Under the pieces are notes generated by a model. That model did no database searches. It was not told the DNA's origin and saw nothing but the letters and a program-made list of their open reading frames with translations. From Halolamina sediminis (GTDB lineage Archaea; Halobacteriota; Halobacteria; Halobacteriales; Haloferacaceae): 64,000 nucleotides of DNA. Each line of letters begins with the position of its first letter. Position 1 is the first letter of the stretch. The stretch spans positions 1,612,001 to 1,676,000 of the forward strand of contig NZ_CVUA01000001.1 in assembly GCF_001282785.1 (NCBI RefSeq). The letters are read 5' to 3'. The position numbers and the translations under genes are program-made. Shown one piece after another: positions 22,173 to 31,323 of this stretch.

Positions 22173-24713
22173 ATGAGCGGCGACGAACCAGACGACCCGC
22201 GGGAACCACCCGACGAACCCAGCGACGGGGAGTCACTCCAGCTCACCGTCACGGAGATGGACTGCCCGTCCTGTGCCGGGAAAGTCGAGAGCAGCGTCCG
22301 CGAACTCGACGCCGTCGAGCGTGTCGACCCGCAGGTCACCACCGGCACGGTCACCGTGAACTACGACCCCGAGGGGACGAATCCCGCGGACGTGGCCGAG
22401 CGGATCGAACAGGCGGGCTACACGGTCGACTCCGGCGTCGGTGAGGCCACCGAGACGTTCACCGCCCCCGAGATGGACTGTGCCTCCTGCGCCGGCAAGG
22501 TGGAAAACGCGGTCGACGCCGTCGACGGCGTCACCGCCTACCAGACCCAGCCCACGACGGGGAAGGTCACAGTCACGTTCGACCGGGAGCAGACCTCCGC
22601 GGGGGCGGTCACGCGGGCGGTCGAGAACGCCGGCTACGAGGTGACGGAGTCGACGGCCGACGGCGACGACGGCGGCGTCGCCGAGACCGGGACTGTCTGG
22701 CGGAGCCGGCGGGCGATCAAGACGTGGATCAGCGGCGTCTTCACCGCGCTCGGCCTGCTGCTGGAGTTCGTGCTCACGGGGGCGAACGCCGAGCTCCTCG
22801 CCGCCGGGGGAGTGACGCTGGCGATCGCCGACGTCCTGTTCCTCGCCGCGGTCGTCGTCGGCGGGCAGGAGATCGTCCGCGGGGGCTACTACTCGCTGCG
22901 GAACCGCAACCTCGACATCGACCTGCTGATGAGCCTCGCGATCGGCGGCGCCGTCGCCGTCAGCCTCGGCTTCGGGGAGGCGCTGTACATGGAGGCCGCG
23001 ACGCTGGCGTTCCTGTTCAGCGTCGCGGAGCTACTGGAACGCTACTCGATGGACAAGGCACGGAACTCGCTGCAGGAGCTGATGGATCTCTCGCCCGACG
23101 AGGCGACGGTGCGGCGCGACGGGGAGGAGACCACGGTCCCCGTCGACGAGGTCGCGGTCGGCGACGTGGTCGTCGTGAAGCCGGGGGAGAAGATCCCCCT
23201 CGACGGCGAGGTGATCGACGGCGAGAGCGCGGTCAATCAGGCGCCGATCACCGGCGAGAGCGTGCCCGTCGACAAGACGCCCGGCGACGAGGTGTACGCC
23301 GGGACGGTCAACGAACAGGGGTACCTCGAGCTACAGGTCACCTCCGCGGCCGGCGAGAACACGCTCTCCCGGATCATCGAGATGGTGGAGGACGCCCAGT
23401 CGAACAAGACCGAACGCGAGCAGTTCGTCGAACGGTTCGCGGGCTACTACACGCCGGTCGTGGTCGCCTTTGCGGTGCTGGTGACGCTGGCGTCGCCCTC
23501 GCTGCTCGGCGTCTCGACCACGCAGGCGATCGTCTACGGCCTGACGCTGCTGGTGCTCGCGTGTCCCTGCGCGTTCGTCATCTCCACGCCCGTCTCCGTG
23601 GTTTCGGGGATCACCAGCGGCGCGAAAAACGGCGTGCTGATCAAGGGGGGGAACCACCTCGAAGCGATGGGCGAGGTCGACGCCGTCGCCCTCGACAAGA
23701 CGGGGACGCTCACCGTCGGCGAACTGCGCGTCACTGACGTCGTCCCGCTGGGGGACCACACCGAGGCGGACGTGCTTCGGTGTGCGAAGGGACTCGAATC
23801 GCGTTCGGAACACCCCATCGGCGAAGCGATCGTCGAACGCGCCGAGGCGCGGGATGTCGACGACCGCCGGGTCGACGAGTTCGAGAGCATCACCGGCAAG
23901 GGCGTCCGGGCGGAGCTCGACGGTCGGACCCACTACGCCGGGAAGCCGGGGCTGTTCGAGGAGCTCGGCTTCGACCTGAACCACGTCCACGCGGCGACCG
24001 ACGGCGGGGCCGTCACGCAGAAGAGCCAGCAGCTGTGTGAGCGCAACGACTGCGTCGATCTGCTGGAGACGATCGTGCCGGACCTCCAGTCGGAGGGGAA
24101 GACGGTGGTCCTCGTCGGTACCGACGACGAGATCGAGGGCGTGATCGCCGTCGCCGACGACGTGCGTCCGGAGGCCGAGCAGGCGGTCGCCGCCCTCCAC
24201 GATCACGGCGTCGAGCACGTCGCGATGCTGACGGGGGACAACGAACGGACCGCGCGTGCGATCGCCGAGAAGGTGGGCGTCGACGAGTACCGCGCGGAAC
24301 TGCTCCCGGAGGACAAGGTCGACGCGGTGCAGGAGCTCGACGAGGCGTACGGCGGCGTCGCGATGGTCGGCGACGGGATCAACGACGCCCCCGCGCTCGC
24401 CACGGCGACCGTCGGCGTCGCGATGGGCGCGGCGGGCACCGACACCGCGATCGAGACCGCCGACATCGCGCTGATGGGCGACGACCTCTCGCGGCTGCCG
24501 TACCTCTACGAGCTCTCCCACGACGCCAACGGCGTGATCCGGCAGAACATCTGGACCAGTCTGGCGGTGAAGGCGGCGCTCGCGCTGGCGGTCCCGTTCG
24601 GGGTGGTACCGATCTGGGCGGCGGTACTGGTCGGCGACGCCGGGATGACGCTGGGCGTGACGGGGAACGCGATGCGGCTCTCCCGTATTCAGCCGGAGAA
24701 TTTCGGGGAGTAA
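22173..24713 (+). CDS. Heavy-metal P1B-type ATPase with two HMA domains (846 aa)
   Basis: Metal-exporting membrane ATPase. Two N-terminal HMA domains carry MDCPSCAGKV (about residue 29) and MDCASCAGKV (about 102). The membrane CPC motif is in LACPCAFVISTP (about 464), the phosphorylation site is DKTGT (about 507), and hinge motifs LTGDNERT and MVGDGINDAPAL are present. CPC followed by xxISTP and a final helix with GDAGMTLGVTGNAMRL fits the P1B-2 (Zn/Cd/Pb/Co) group better than copper pumps, which usually read CPCALGLATP. A Cys-containing insertion in the catalytic loop (SQQLCERNDCVDL) is unusual. The Lrp/TRASH regulator encoded at 25277 is a candidate controller. Confidence 0.9.
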   Translation: MSGDEPDDPREPPDEPSDGESLQLTVTEMDCPSCAGKVESSVRELDAVERVDPQVTTGTVTVNYDPEGTNPADVAERIEQAGYTVDSGVGEATETFTAPEMDCASCAGKVENAVDAVDGVTAYQTQPTTGKVTVTFDREQTSAGAVTRAVENAGYEVTESTADGDDGGVAETGTVWRSRRAIKTWISGVFTALGLLLEFVLTGANAELLAAGGVTLAIADVLFLAAVVVGGQEIVRGGYYSLRNRNLDIDLLMSLAIGGAVAVSLGFGEALYMEAATLAFLFSVAELLERYSMDKARNSLQELMDLSPDEATVRRDGEETTVPVDEVAVGDVVVVKPGEKIPLDGEVIDGESAVNQAPITGESVPVDKTPGDEVYAGTVNEQGYLELQVTSAAGENTLSRIIEMVEDAQSNKTEREQFVERFAGYYTPVVVAFAVLVTLASPSLLGVSTTQAIVYGLTLLVLACPCAFVISTPVSVVSGITSGAKNGVLIKGGNHLEAMGEVDAVALDKTGTLTVGELRVTDVVPLGDHTEADVLRCAKGLESRSEHPIGEAIVERAEARDVDDRRVDEFESITGKGVRAELDGRTHYAGKPGLFEELGFDLNHVHAATDGGAVTQKSQQLCERNDCVDLLETIVPDLQSEGKTVVLVGTDDEIEGVIAVADDVRPEAEQAVAALHDHGVEHVAMLTGDNERTARAIAEKVGVDEYRAELLPEDKVDAVQELDEAYGGVAMVGDGINDAPALATATVGVAMGAAGTDTAIETADIALMGDDLSRLPYLYELSHDANGVIRQNIWTSLAVKAALALAVPFGVVPIWAAVLVGDAGMTLGVTGNAMRLSRIQPENFGE

Positions 24714-24817
24714 GACGTCGTTACTTGTTCGATTTTCCGGGCGTATCGGTTGGCGTGAGCGTATGTCTGCTCGGTAGCGACTGCAACTGGATCTCGATCA
24801 TTGGCAACTGAGACCGC
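24714..24817. repeat. Degenerate extra copy of the TIR-like sequence
   Basis: No gene is seen between the ATPase stop and the element at 24818. Positions 24776-24816 resemble the left terminal repeat of that element in the same orientation: both contain GCAAC..G and ATCTCGAT and end in GACCGCA. It looks like a partial tandem copy of the element end. Confidence 0.45.
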
Positions 24818-25114
24818 AACAGCAACGGCATCTCGATGCTTGACCACTTGCGACCGCAGTGCGCCGGACACAGAGTCCGGCGCAGCACCGAGTCCCCACC
24901 CCTCCCCCGCGGGCCGGCGACAACTGCCGGCCCGCGGCGTCCACCGCTACCGCACCGCGGCCGGGGTCGGCGCGAAGCAGGAGCGCCCCTTGTGGGCGCG
25001 ACCAGCGCGAGGGACGAGTGAGGGCGAAGCCCGAACGAGTCGGTTGGGGAGGCGTGAGGGCTGTGCGGGGCGGTGCTGTCGCAAGTGGTCTACGATCGAG
25101 ATGCTGTCGCTGTT
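24818..25114. mobile_element. 297-bp MITE-like structured element with 41-bp inverted ends
   Basis: 24818-24858 and the reverse complement of 25074-25114 match at 35 of 41 positions without gaps; shared blocks are AACAGC, GCATCTCGAT and GACCACTTGCGAC. Inside are two perfect hairpins: 10-bp TGCGCCGGAC/GTCCGGCGCA with a 5-nt loop (24860-24884), and 11-bp CGCGGGCCGGC/GCCGGCCCGCG with a 7-nt loop (24908-24936). No credible protein is encoded. It resembles dispersed non-coding sequences I recall from Halorubrum-type genomes, but I could not verify that. No target-site duplication was identified. Classification as a transposable MITE is inference; it may be a structured RNA or a repetitive extragenic element. 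Confidence 0.65.
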
Positions 25115-25222
25115 CGGGGTGGGGCCGTACTGTCGCTGTTCGCGGTGGGGCCGTACTGTCGCTGTTCGCGGTGGGGCCGTACTGTCGCTGTTCGCGGTGG
25201 GGCCGTACTGTCGCTGTTCGCC
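25109..25222. repeat. 26-bp tandem repeat, 4.4 copies
   Basis: Units start at 25109, 25135, 25161, 25187 and 25213 (partial). The unit is GCTGTTCGCGGTGGGGCC plus GTACTGTC, with one G/C difference in the first copy. The first unit overlaps the right inverted end of the 297-bp element, so the array seems to have grown from that end. There are no unique spacers, so it is not a CRISPR. From 25223 to 25276 nothing further is seen. Confidence 0.9.
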
Positions 25223-25276
25223 CTAACTCCAAACCACGATAAGCCGAAAAGTACCCAATCAACGATCCAACCACGA

Positions 25277-25867
25277 TCACCCCGCGCCTTCCTCCATCCG
25301 CTCGTAGCGCTCCACGAACCGCGACCGACAGGAGGAACAGCAGAAGTGGTACACGTCGCCGCCCAGCCGTTCGGTCTCGCCCTCGCTGTCGACGGTGTTG
25401 CCGCACTCGTCACACGTCAGCGCGAACTCCACCCCGCCCAGCGCGGGGCTCCACTCCATCTCGTCCAGGACGCGCACCTCGCGATCGCGCACGTCGGCGT
25501 CGCCCACGAGGTCGGTCAGCCAGTCGCGCACGCCGTTGGCCTCGGCACGGGCGGAAAACAGCAGCTCCTCGTCGGCGGTGACGAATAGGTGCTCGACGGC
25601 GCTCGCCATCGAGACGCGCTCCCGGAGCTCGGCCAGCCCGTCGTCGACGACGAGGCGGACGAACACGGGGACGCCGGCCCGAAGCTGCGAGCGGTCCACG
25701 TCGACCGTGAACCGCTTCAGGACACCCGAGTCCTGCAGCCGCTTTATGCGGTCGGACACCGCCGGTCCCGAGAGCCCAACGTCGTCGCCGATCTCGCTGT
25801 ACGGTCGGCGGGCGTCCGCGGCCAGTAGTTCGATGATCCGGAGGTCGGTCTCGTCGAGATCTCGCAT
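25277..25867 (-). CDS. Lrp/AsnC-family regulator with C-terminal TRASH metal-sensing domain (196 aa)
   Basis: The N-terminal AsnC helix-turn-helix (LDETDLRIIELLAADARRPY, DVGLSGPAVSDRIKRLQDSG) is followed by an RAM-like middle domain. A C-terminal TRASH domain reads TCDECGNTV at about residue 159, then YHFCCSSCRSRFVERY. The ATG at 25867 is chosen because it begins MRDLDETDLRI; upstream in-frame sequence is not family-like. In Halobacterium a protein of this architecture (VNG1179C) activates a metal-efflux P-type ATPase in response to copper. By analogy it may control the ATPase gene at 22173, here separated by the TIR element. Confidence 0.88.
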   Translation of the reverse strand: MRDLDETDLRIIELLAADARRPYSEIGDDVGLSGPAVSDRIKRLQDSGVLKRFTVDVDRSQLRAGVPVFVRLVVDDGLAELRERVSMASAVEHLFVTADEELLFSARAEANGVRDWLTDLVGDADVRDREVRVLDEMEWSPALGGVEFALTCDECGNTVDSEGETERLGGDVYHFCCSSCRSRFVERYERMEEGAG

Positions 25868-25974
25868 GGGCGGGGTAAGGAGACCGGGCCCAAAGAGCTT
25901 CGCCGTCGCCGTTCTCCGTGTTGATACTCCCAGGCGAGAGTTTTTGCGTGCGGAGTGAGTTACCCAACTAGTCA

Positions 25975-28900
25975 ATGGCTACCGACGAGGGGGACTCGAC
26001 CCCGAGCCCGCTCGATGGGGAAGTGCAGGACGGGGTCGAGCCCGGGGAGGGGACCGGGACGGCTCCGGACGCCGTCGTCGGCTCGTACACGTGGGACGAT
26101 TTCCTTCGGGAACACGGTGAGAGCCAAGCGGCGAGCGCGCTCTACCGGCGGTTCGACGAGACGCCGGGTAGCGAGCGCTGGGGGGAGGAGGATCGCACGC
26201 TCACGCCCGAGGACTGGGAGCGGACCGACGTGGATCCCGCGGCGTATCTGGGGTTTCCGCCGTGGGAGATCGAGGCCCGGATCGGCGCAGCCGGCCGGGT
26301 CGCGGGGGATATCACCGACTACTCACCGCTGATCGGCTACGACGAGACGCCGGTCATCAAGGACATCTACGGCTGGGCGGACTACAAACGCGAGTACTTC
26401 TACGACGAGGAGGGGAAGGCGCCGACCGACAGCGACGGCGAACCCGTCGAGTTCGACCCCGACACGGCGCTGGGGTTCCCCGCCGACAGCATCGACCGGA
26501 CGATGGCCGACTGCGAGCGGGCGGGCGAGGAGCTCGAGGAGCTGATCGACGAGCGCACCGTCGACGTGGACGAGGAGATCGACGAGGACGCGTTCTTCTC
26601 TGACACGCAGGGGCGGACGACCGTCGCCAACCGCTACGACTTGGAGAAGACCGTCCCGCTGGCGAAGAAACAGCATTTCCGGGAGCGGGACCGCTACTGG
26701 GTGAACAAGCCCTACTCCTACGTGGTGATCTTCCACTCCACGAAGGAGAACGAGATCAAGTACTACGTCGTCGAGCCCCACCTCACCCAGATCGAGGACG
26801 AGCTCAGCGACTACCTGACCGACAAGCTGCGGGCGTCGATCAAGTACGAGGACGAGGGCGGCACCGCGGGCGACGAGGACCACCGCCGGTCGGTGATCGA
26901 GAGCCGGACCCGGGAGCTGCTCGATCGCTACGACCTCTACGACGAGCCCGACGAGCCGGGCGAGCGCGGCGGGCTGGGCAACCGCATCGCCGACGCGTTC
27001 GGCCTCGACCCGAGCGGCGGGGTCTCCGGCCGCGTCGTCGACCTACTGGGCTACGAGGAACCGATCGAGGGCACCCGGCAGTTGGAGGGGATCGAAGTCC
27101 GGCCCGAGCCCGTGCTGCTCGAAGAGGACGAGGACACGCTCAACGAGTACCAGGTCGAGAAGCTGCTGTACTATCTCGAACGGGACTTCATCGGCTACGA
27201 GCGCATCGACGGGATCAAACACGACATCAACGTCGAGGACATCTCGTGTGACGGCTACAACTCACCCGTCTTCGTCTACCACTCGGACTACGAGCAGATC
27301 ATCACCAACGTCTACCACGGCGAGGACGAGCTCGACGACTTCGTCGTGAAGCTGGCCCAGCGCTCGGGGAAGGGTATCTCGAAACGCCGGCCGCAGGTCG
27401 ACGCGACGCTCCCGGACGGCTCCCGTGCCCAGCTCACGCTGGGGAAGGAAGTCTCCGACCACGGCACCAACTACACGATCCGCCAGTTCAAGGACGTGCC
27501 GTTCACGCCGGTCGACCTGATCAACTGGCAGACGTTCAGCCTGGACCAGATGGCCTTTCTCTGGCTCTGTATCGAGAACCACAAGTCGCTGATCTTCGCC
27601 GGCGGGACGGCCTCCGGGAAGACCACCAGCCTGAACGCCGTTTCGCTCTTTATCCCCTCGAACACGAAGATCGTCTCGATCGAGGACACCCGCGAGGTCG
27701 AACTGCCCCAGCGCAACTGGATCGCGTCGGTCACCCGGCCCTCGTTCTCCGACGACGACAAGGGCGACGTCGACGAGTTCGACCTGCTGGAGGCCGCGCT
27801 CCGCCAGCGCCCCGACTACATCGTGATGGGCGAGATCCGCGGGGAGGAGGGGCGGACGCTGTTCCAGGTCATGTCCACGGGCCACACCACGTACACGACG
27901 TTCCACGCCGACAACGTCGGCGAGGTGCTGAAGCGGTTCACCACCGAGCCGATCAACGTCTCGAAGACGATGTTCACCGCGCTGGACCTCGTCTCGATCC
28001 AGACCTCCACCCGGGTGCAGGGCCACAAGGTTCGCCGGAACAAGTCGCTCACGGAGATCAACCACTACGACGCCGAGAACGACGAGATCAACGTGCAGGA
28101 CGTCTACCAGTGGCAGGCCGAGACCGACGAGTTCCTGAAGATGGGCGACTCGAACACCTTAGAGGAGATCATGTTCGACCGCGGGTGGGACCGCCAGCGG
28201 CTCGACGACGAGATATTCAAGCGCCAGACGGTGCTGGCGTACCTGATCCACGAGGGGCTCAACACGTACACGCAGGTGGCGGCGACGTTCCAGGCGTTCA
28301 TCAACGACCCCGAGACGATCCTCTCGCTGATGGCTAACGACCAGCTCGAAGCGTCGCTGGAGGACCTCCGGGAGATGGAGTCCGTGCTGATCGACATCGA
28401 TCCCGCGAAGGAGGAGATGGTCCCCCGCCCCGACCCTAACGACGAGATCTTCGAACAGACTGCGGGGATCCTCGAAGAGGCGGAGGAGCGGCTGTTCGAG
28501 AAGTACTACGGCGAGACCCCCGACGACGTCGCCGACGCGCTGGTCGACAGCCAGCCACAGGGCGACGTGGAAGCGACACCCGACGCCGCCGGCGAGCTCC
28601 CCAGCGGGACCGAGGAGGGCGTCGAACTCGACGAGCCCGAGGGGCCGGCGCTGGACGACGTGGACGGGGAGGACAGCGCGGACGAGTCGACGCCGGAGCT
28701 CGAACCGGGCGACGACGAACCGGACGACGACGAGCCGGAAGACGACGAAACCGCCGACGCCGCCGGGCCCGACTTCGACGGAGCCGATACCGATCGGACA
28801 GAGGCCGACCGAGAGCCCGAGGAGGGGGGAGACGCCGACGAGGAGAGTGACGAACCCCCGACCGGCGCGAGCGCATCGGCCGTCGATGGGGGCGAGAACG

Positions 28901-29292
28901 ATCAGCCCGAGGATGACGGCGTCGACGAGTCTCACGAGCCGGCGATCCAGTGGGACCCGGAAGGCGACGAGTGGGACGATCCGAGCGACCTGACGACCCA
29001 TCCGGAGCCCGAGGATTCGGAGTTCGGCTCGTCCGACGACGGAACGGAGGGATCGCTGTTCGACTCCGACGACGACGCGGAGCCGGACGAATCACTGTTC
29101 GACTCCGACGACGGCACGGGGACGGAGGAATCGGGGTTGGGTTCGTCCGATGACGACGCGGAGCCGGAGGAGTCGCTGTTCGACTCCGAGGACGAATCGG
29201 ACGATCTGGACGATCTGTTCCGGAGCCCGTCCGACACCGAACCGGACGATCTGTTCCGGAGTGGGGCCGACGACGAGGAGGGCGAGGAGTAG
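25975..29292 (+). CDS. pilB: Type IV pilus assembly ATPase PilB, with long acidic repeat tail (1105 aa)
   Basis: Type II/IV secretion ATPase. Walker A GGTASGKTTSLN is at about residue 543, with Asp box and Walker B PDYIVMGEIRGEEGRTLFQVMSTGHTTYTTFHAD at about 615-650. A long N-terminal domain precedes it (TADTD-type regulatory region; WGWADYKREYFYDE, YWVNKPYSYVVIFHS, QIEDELSDYL). The last 250 residues or so are Asp/Glu/Pro-rich and end in degenerate repeats of SLFDSDD and DDLFRS. Ordinary archaeal PilB proteins lack such a long tail. It powers pilin polymerisation at the cytoplasmic face and is followed directly by PilC. It is divergent from the Lrp/TRASH gene. Confidence 0.92.
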   Translation: MATDEGDSTPSPLDGEVQDGVEPGEGTGTAPDAVVGSYTWDDFLREHGESQAASALYRRFDETPGSERWGEEDRTLTPEDWERTDVDPAAYLGFPPWEIEARIGAAGRVAGDITDYSPLIGYDETPVIKDIYGWADYKREYFYDEEGKAPTDSDGEPVEFDPDTALGFPADSIDRTMADCERAGEELEELIDERTVDVDEEIDEDAFFSDTQGRTTVANRYDLEKTVPLAKKQHFRERDRYWVNKPYSYVVIFHSTKENEIKYYVVEPHLTQIEDELSDYLTDKLRASIKYEDEGGTAGDEDHRRSVIESRTRELLDRYDLYDEPDEPGERGGLGNRIADAFGLDPSGGVSGRVVDLLGYEEPIEGTRQLEGIEVRPEPVLLEEDEDTLNEYQVEKLLYYLERDFIGYERIDGIKHDINVEDISCDGYNSPVFVYHSDYEQIITNVYHGEDELDDFVVKLAQRSGKGISKRRPQVDATLPDGSRAQLTLGKEVSDHGTNYTIRQFKDVPFTPVDLINWQTFSLDQMAFLWLCIENHKSLIFAGGTASGKTTSLNAVSLFIPSNTKIVSIEDTREVELPQRNWIASVTRPSFSDDDKGDVDEFDLLEAALRQRPDYIVMGEIRGEEGRTLFQVMSTGHTTYTTFHADNVGEVLKRFTTEPINVSKTMFTALDLVSIQTSTRVQGHKVRRNKSLTEINHYDAENDEINVQDVYQWQAETDEFLKMGDSNTLEEIMFDRGWDRQRLDDEIFKRQTVLAYLIHEGLNTYTQVAATFQAFINDPETILSLMANDQLEASLEDLREMESVLIDIDPAKEEMVPRPDPNDEIFEQTAGILEEAEERLFEKYYGETPDDVADALVDSQPQGDVEATPDAAGELPSGTEEGVELDEPEGPALDDVDGEDSADESTPELEPGDDEPDDDEPEDDETADAAGPDFDGADTDRTEADREPEEGGDADEESDEPPTGASASAVDGGENDQPEDDGVDESHEPAIQWDPEGDEWDDPSDLTTHPEPEDSEFGSSDDGTEGSLFDSDDDAEPDESLFDSDDGTGTEESGLGSSDDDAEPEESLFDSEDESDDLDDLFRSPSDTEPDDLFRSGADDEEGEE

Positions 29293-31323
29293 ATGAGCCT
29301 GGAACTCGGCGAGGGTCGCGACGACGACTGGGGGACGCTGGCGGACGCGTTCTACCCATTGTACCGCTTCCTGTTCGACACGGAGGGCGATTTCGTCGGC
29401 AACGTCGAGGAGAAGCTGACCGAGGCTCGGATGAACCAGGCGGTCGAGCTCTACCTCTCTCGAGCGCTCGCAGTCGGCGTGCTGGTCGGCGGCCTGCTCT
29501 GGGCGTTCGGCAGCCTGCTCGGCTGGGCGATCTTCGAGTTCGGGCTGGTGACTCCGGAGTCGCTCAGCCTCGGTATCCCCGCCGGGAACGCCCAAACCGC
29601 AGCGATGCTCAGGGCGGCGACGGTGCCCGTGGCGATCCTGCTGTCGGGGCTGGTGTTCGGCAGCATCGGGTTCCTGATGGGGTTCGGCACGCTGGCGGCG
29701 ATCCCCTACTCCCGGGCGTCGGCCCGCAAGCGGGAGATCAACATGCTGCTCTCGGACTCGGTCTCCTACATGTACGCGCTGTCGGTCGGGGGGCTGAACC
29801 AACTCGAGATACTCGAGTCGATGGCCGAGGCCGACGACACGTACGGCGAGGTCGCAAAGGAGTTCCAGAGCATCGTCAACGAGACGGAGTACTTCGGCAC
29901 CGACTACCGGAACGCGGTGCGCAAGCAGTCGATGGAGACCCCAAGTGACGAGCTCTCGCAGTTCCTCACGGACATGCTCTCGATCATCAACTCCGGGGGG
30001 GACATGGAGCAGTTCCTCTACGACAAGAAGGAGAAGCACATGCGCACCGCCAAGCAGGAGCAGGAAACCACACTGGAGACCTTGGAGCTGTTCGGCGAGA
30101 TGTACATGACGCTGTCGCTGTTCCCGCTCCTGCTGATCATCATCCTCGTCGTGATGAGCATGATGGGCAGCGGCCGGGAGCAGCTCATCTACGGCACCGT
30201 CTACGCGCTGATCCCGCTGACGGGGGTCGGCTTTCTCGTGATGATCTCGACGGTAAAACAGGACGAGATCGGCGACGGCTACCTCTCGCCACAGGACGGC
30301 AGCGAGCGGCTCGAAGCCAGCCAGCGGGAGGGGTTGATCCACCTCGGCCTGATCGAGGCGTTCACGGGACGGTTCAGCGTGTTCAACCGCATCAAGTCCC
30401 GCGAGGGGAACTACAAGACGAAACAGCTGCTGTCGGCGCCACAGATCTTCTTCCGGGACAACCCTCTGTTTACGCTTGCGCTCACGGTGCCGACGGCGGC
30501 CGCGGTGGTGGCCGTCCTGTTCGTCAACGGCGCGATGCCGACGGCGTGGGACGGGATGATCGCGAACCCGATCTGGGGGACGTTTGCGTGGTACTACATC
30601 CCCTCGTACATGGTGCTGCTCCCGCTGGCGGTGTTCTACGAGTGGAACGGGCTCACCCGGCGGTCGATCACCGGGAAGCTTTCGGAGAACCTCCGGAAGC
30701 TCTCCTCGGCCAACGACACCGGACAGACGCTACTCGAATCGATCGAGACGGTCTCTGACACCTCGACGGGGAAGCTCGCCGACGAGTTCGAGGTGATGTA
30801 CGCGAAGGTGAACTACGGGATGAGCCTGCGGGAGGCGATGGTCGAGTTCAACAACAAGTACCACATCCCGCGGCTGGCCCGGACGATCAAGCTGATCTCG
30901 GAAGCACAGGAGGCGTCCAGCCAGATCACCGACGTGCTGTCGACTGCGGCCCAGTCCTCCGAGAACCAGGACGACATCGAACGGGAGCGCAAGTCCCGTA
31001 CCCGGATGCAGGTCGCGATCATCCTGATGACGTATCTCACGCTGCTTGCGGTGATGGCGATCCTGAAGGTACAGTTCCTCGACACCATGGCGTCGATGGG
31101 CGGGAGCGGCGGCGGCGAAGCGGCCGGCGCCGGCGGGCTCAGCTTCGGCGCCAGCATCGACACCCAGCTGCTCTCGCTGCTGTTCTTTCACGCGGTGACG
31201 CTGCAGGCGGTGCTCTCGGGGATCATCTCGGGGTACATCCGCGACGCCCAGATCATCTCGGGGGTGAAGTTCGTCGTGATCCTGCAGACGCTTGCGCTGG
31301 CGGTCTGGGTGGTGGTCGTATGA
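29293..31323 (+). CDS. pilC: Type IV pilus membrane platform protein PilC (676 aa)
   Basis: Type II secretion F/TadC-type membrane protein with two T2SSF domains. Cytoplasmic helical domains read LLSDSVSYMYALSVGGLNQLEILESMAE (about residue 150) and LRKLSSANDTGQTLLESIETVSDTSTGKL (about 462). Each is followed by membrane helices (MTLSLFPLLLIIILVVMSMMG; AIILMTYLTLLAVMAILKVQF; LFFHAVTLQAVLSGIISGYI). Its ATG comes directly after the pilB stop, so the pair is cotranslated. It anchors the pilus and transmits ATPase motion. Duplicated F domains are normal for the archaeal TadC type. Confidence 0.92.
   Translation: MSLELGEGRDDDWGTLADAFYPLYRFLFDTEGDFVGNVEEKLTEARMNQAVELYLSRALAVGVLVGGLLWAFGSLLGWAIFEFGLVTPESLSLGIPAGNAQTAAMLRAATVPVAILLSGLVFGSIGFLMGFGTLAAIPYSRASARKREINMLLSDSVSYMYALSVGGLNQLEILESMAEADDTYGEVAKEFQSIVNETEYFGTDYRNAVRKQSMETPSDELSQFLTDMLSIINSGGDMEQFLYDKKEKHMRTAKQEQETTLETLELFGEMYMTLSLFPLLLIIILVVMSMMGSGREQLIYGTVYALIPLTGVGFLVMISTVKQDEIGDGYLSPQDGSERLEASQREGLIHLGLIEAFTGRFSVFNRIKSREGNYKTKQLLSAPQIFFRDNPLFTLALTVPTAAAVVAVLFVNGAMPTAWDGMIANPIWGTFAWYYIPSYMVLLPLAVFYEWNGLTRRSITGKLSENLRKLSSANDTGQTLLESIETVSDTSTGKLADEFEVMYAKVNYGMSLREAMVEFNNKYHIPRLARTIKLISEAQEASSQITDVLSTAAQSSENQDDIERERKSRTRMQVAIILMTYLTLLAVMAILKVQFLDTMASMGGSGGGEAAGAGGLSFGASIDTQLLSLLFFHAVTLQAVLSGIISGYIRDAQIISGVKFVVILQTLALAVWVVVV

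Noticed and set aside
25109-25222. Short direct repeats as a CRISPR array
   Set aside because: The copies are contiguous with no unique spacers, and no cas genes are present.
24798-25406. Several frames through the structured element and tandem repeat region, both strands
   Set aside because: They are Arg/Pro/Gly-rich, have tandem peptide repeats that merely reflect the 26-bp DNA repeat, and cross the inverted ends and hairpins. No domain or start site supports coding.
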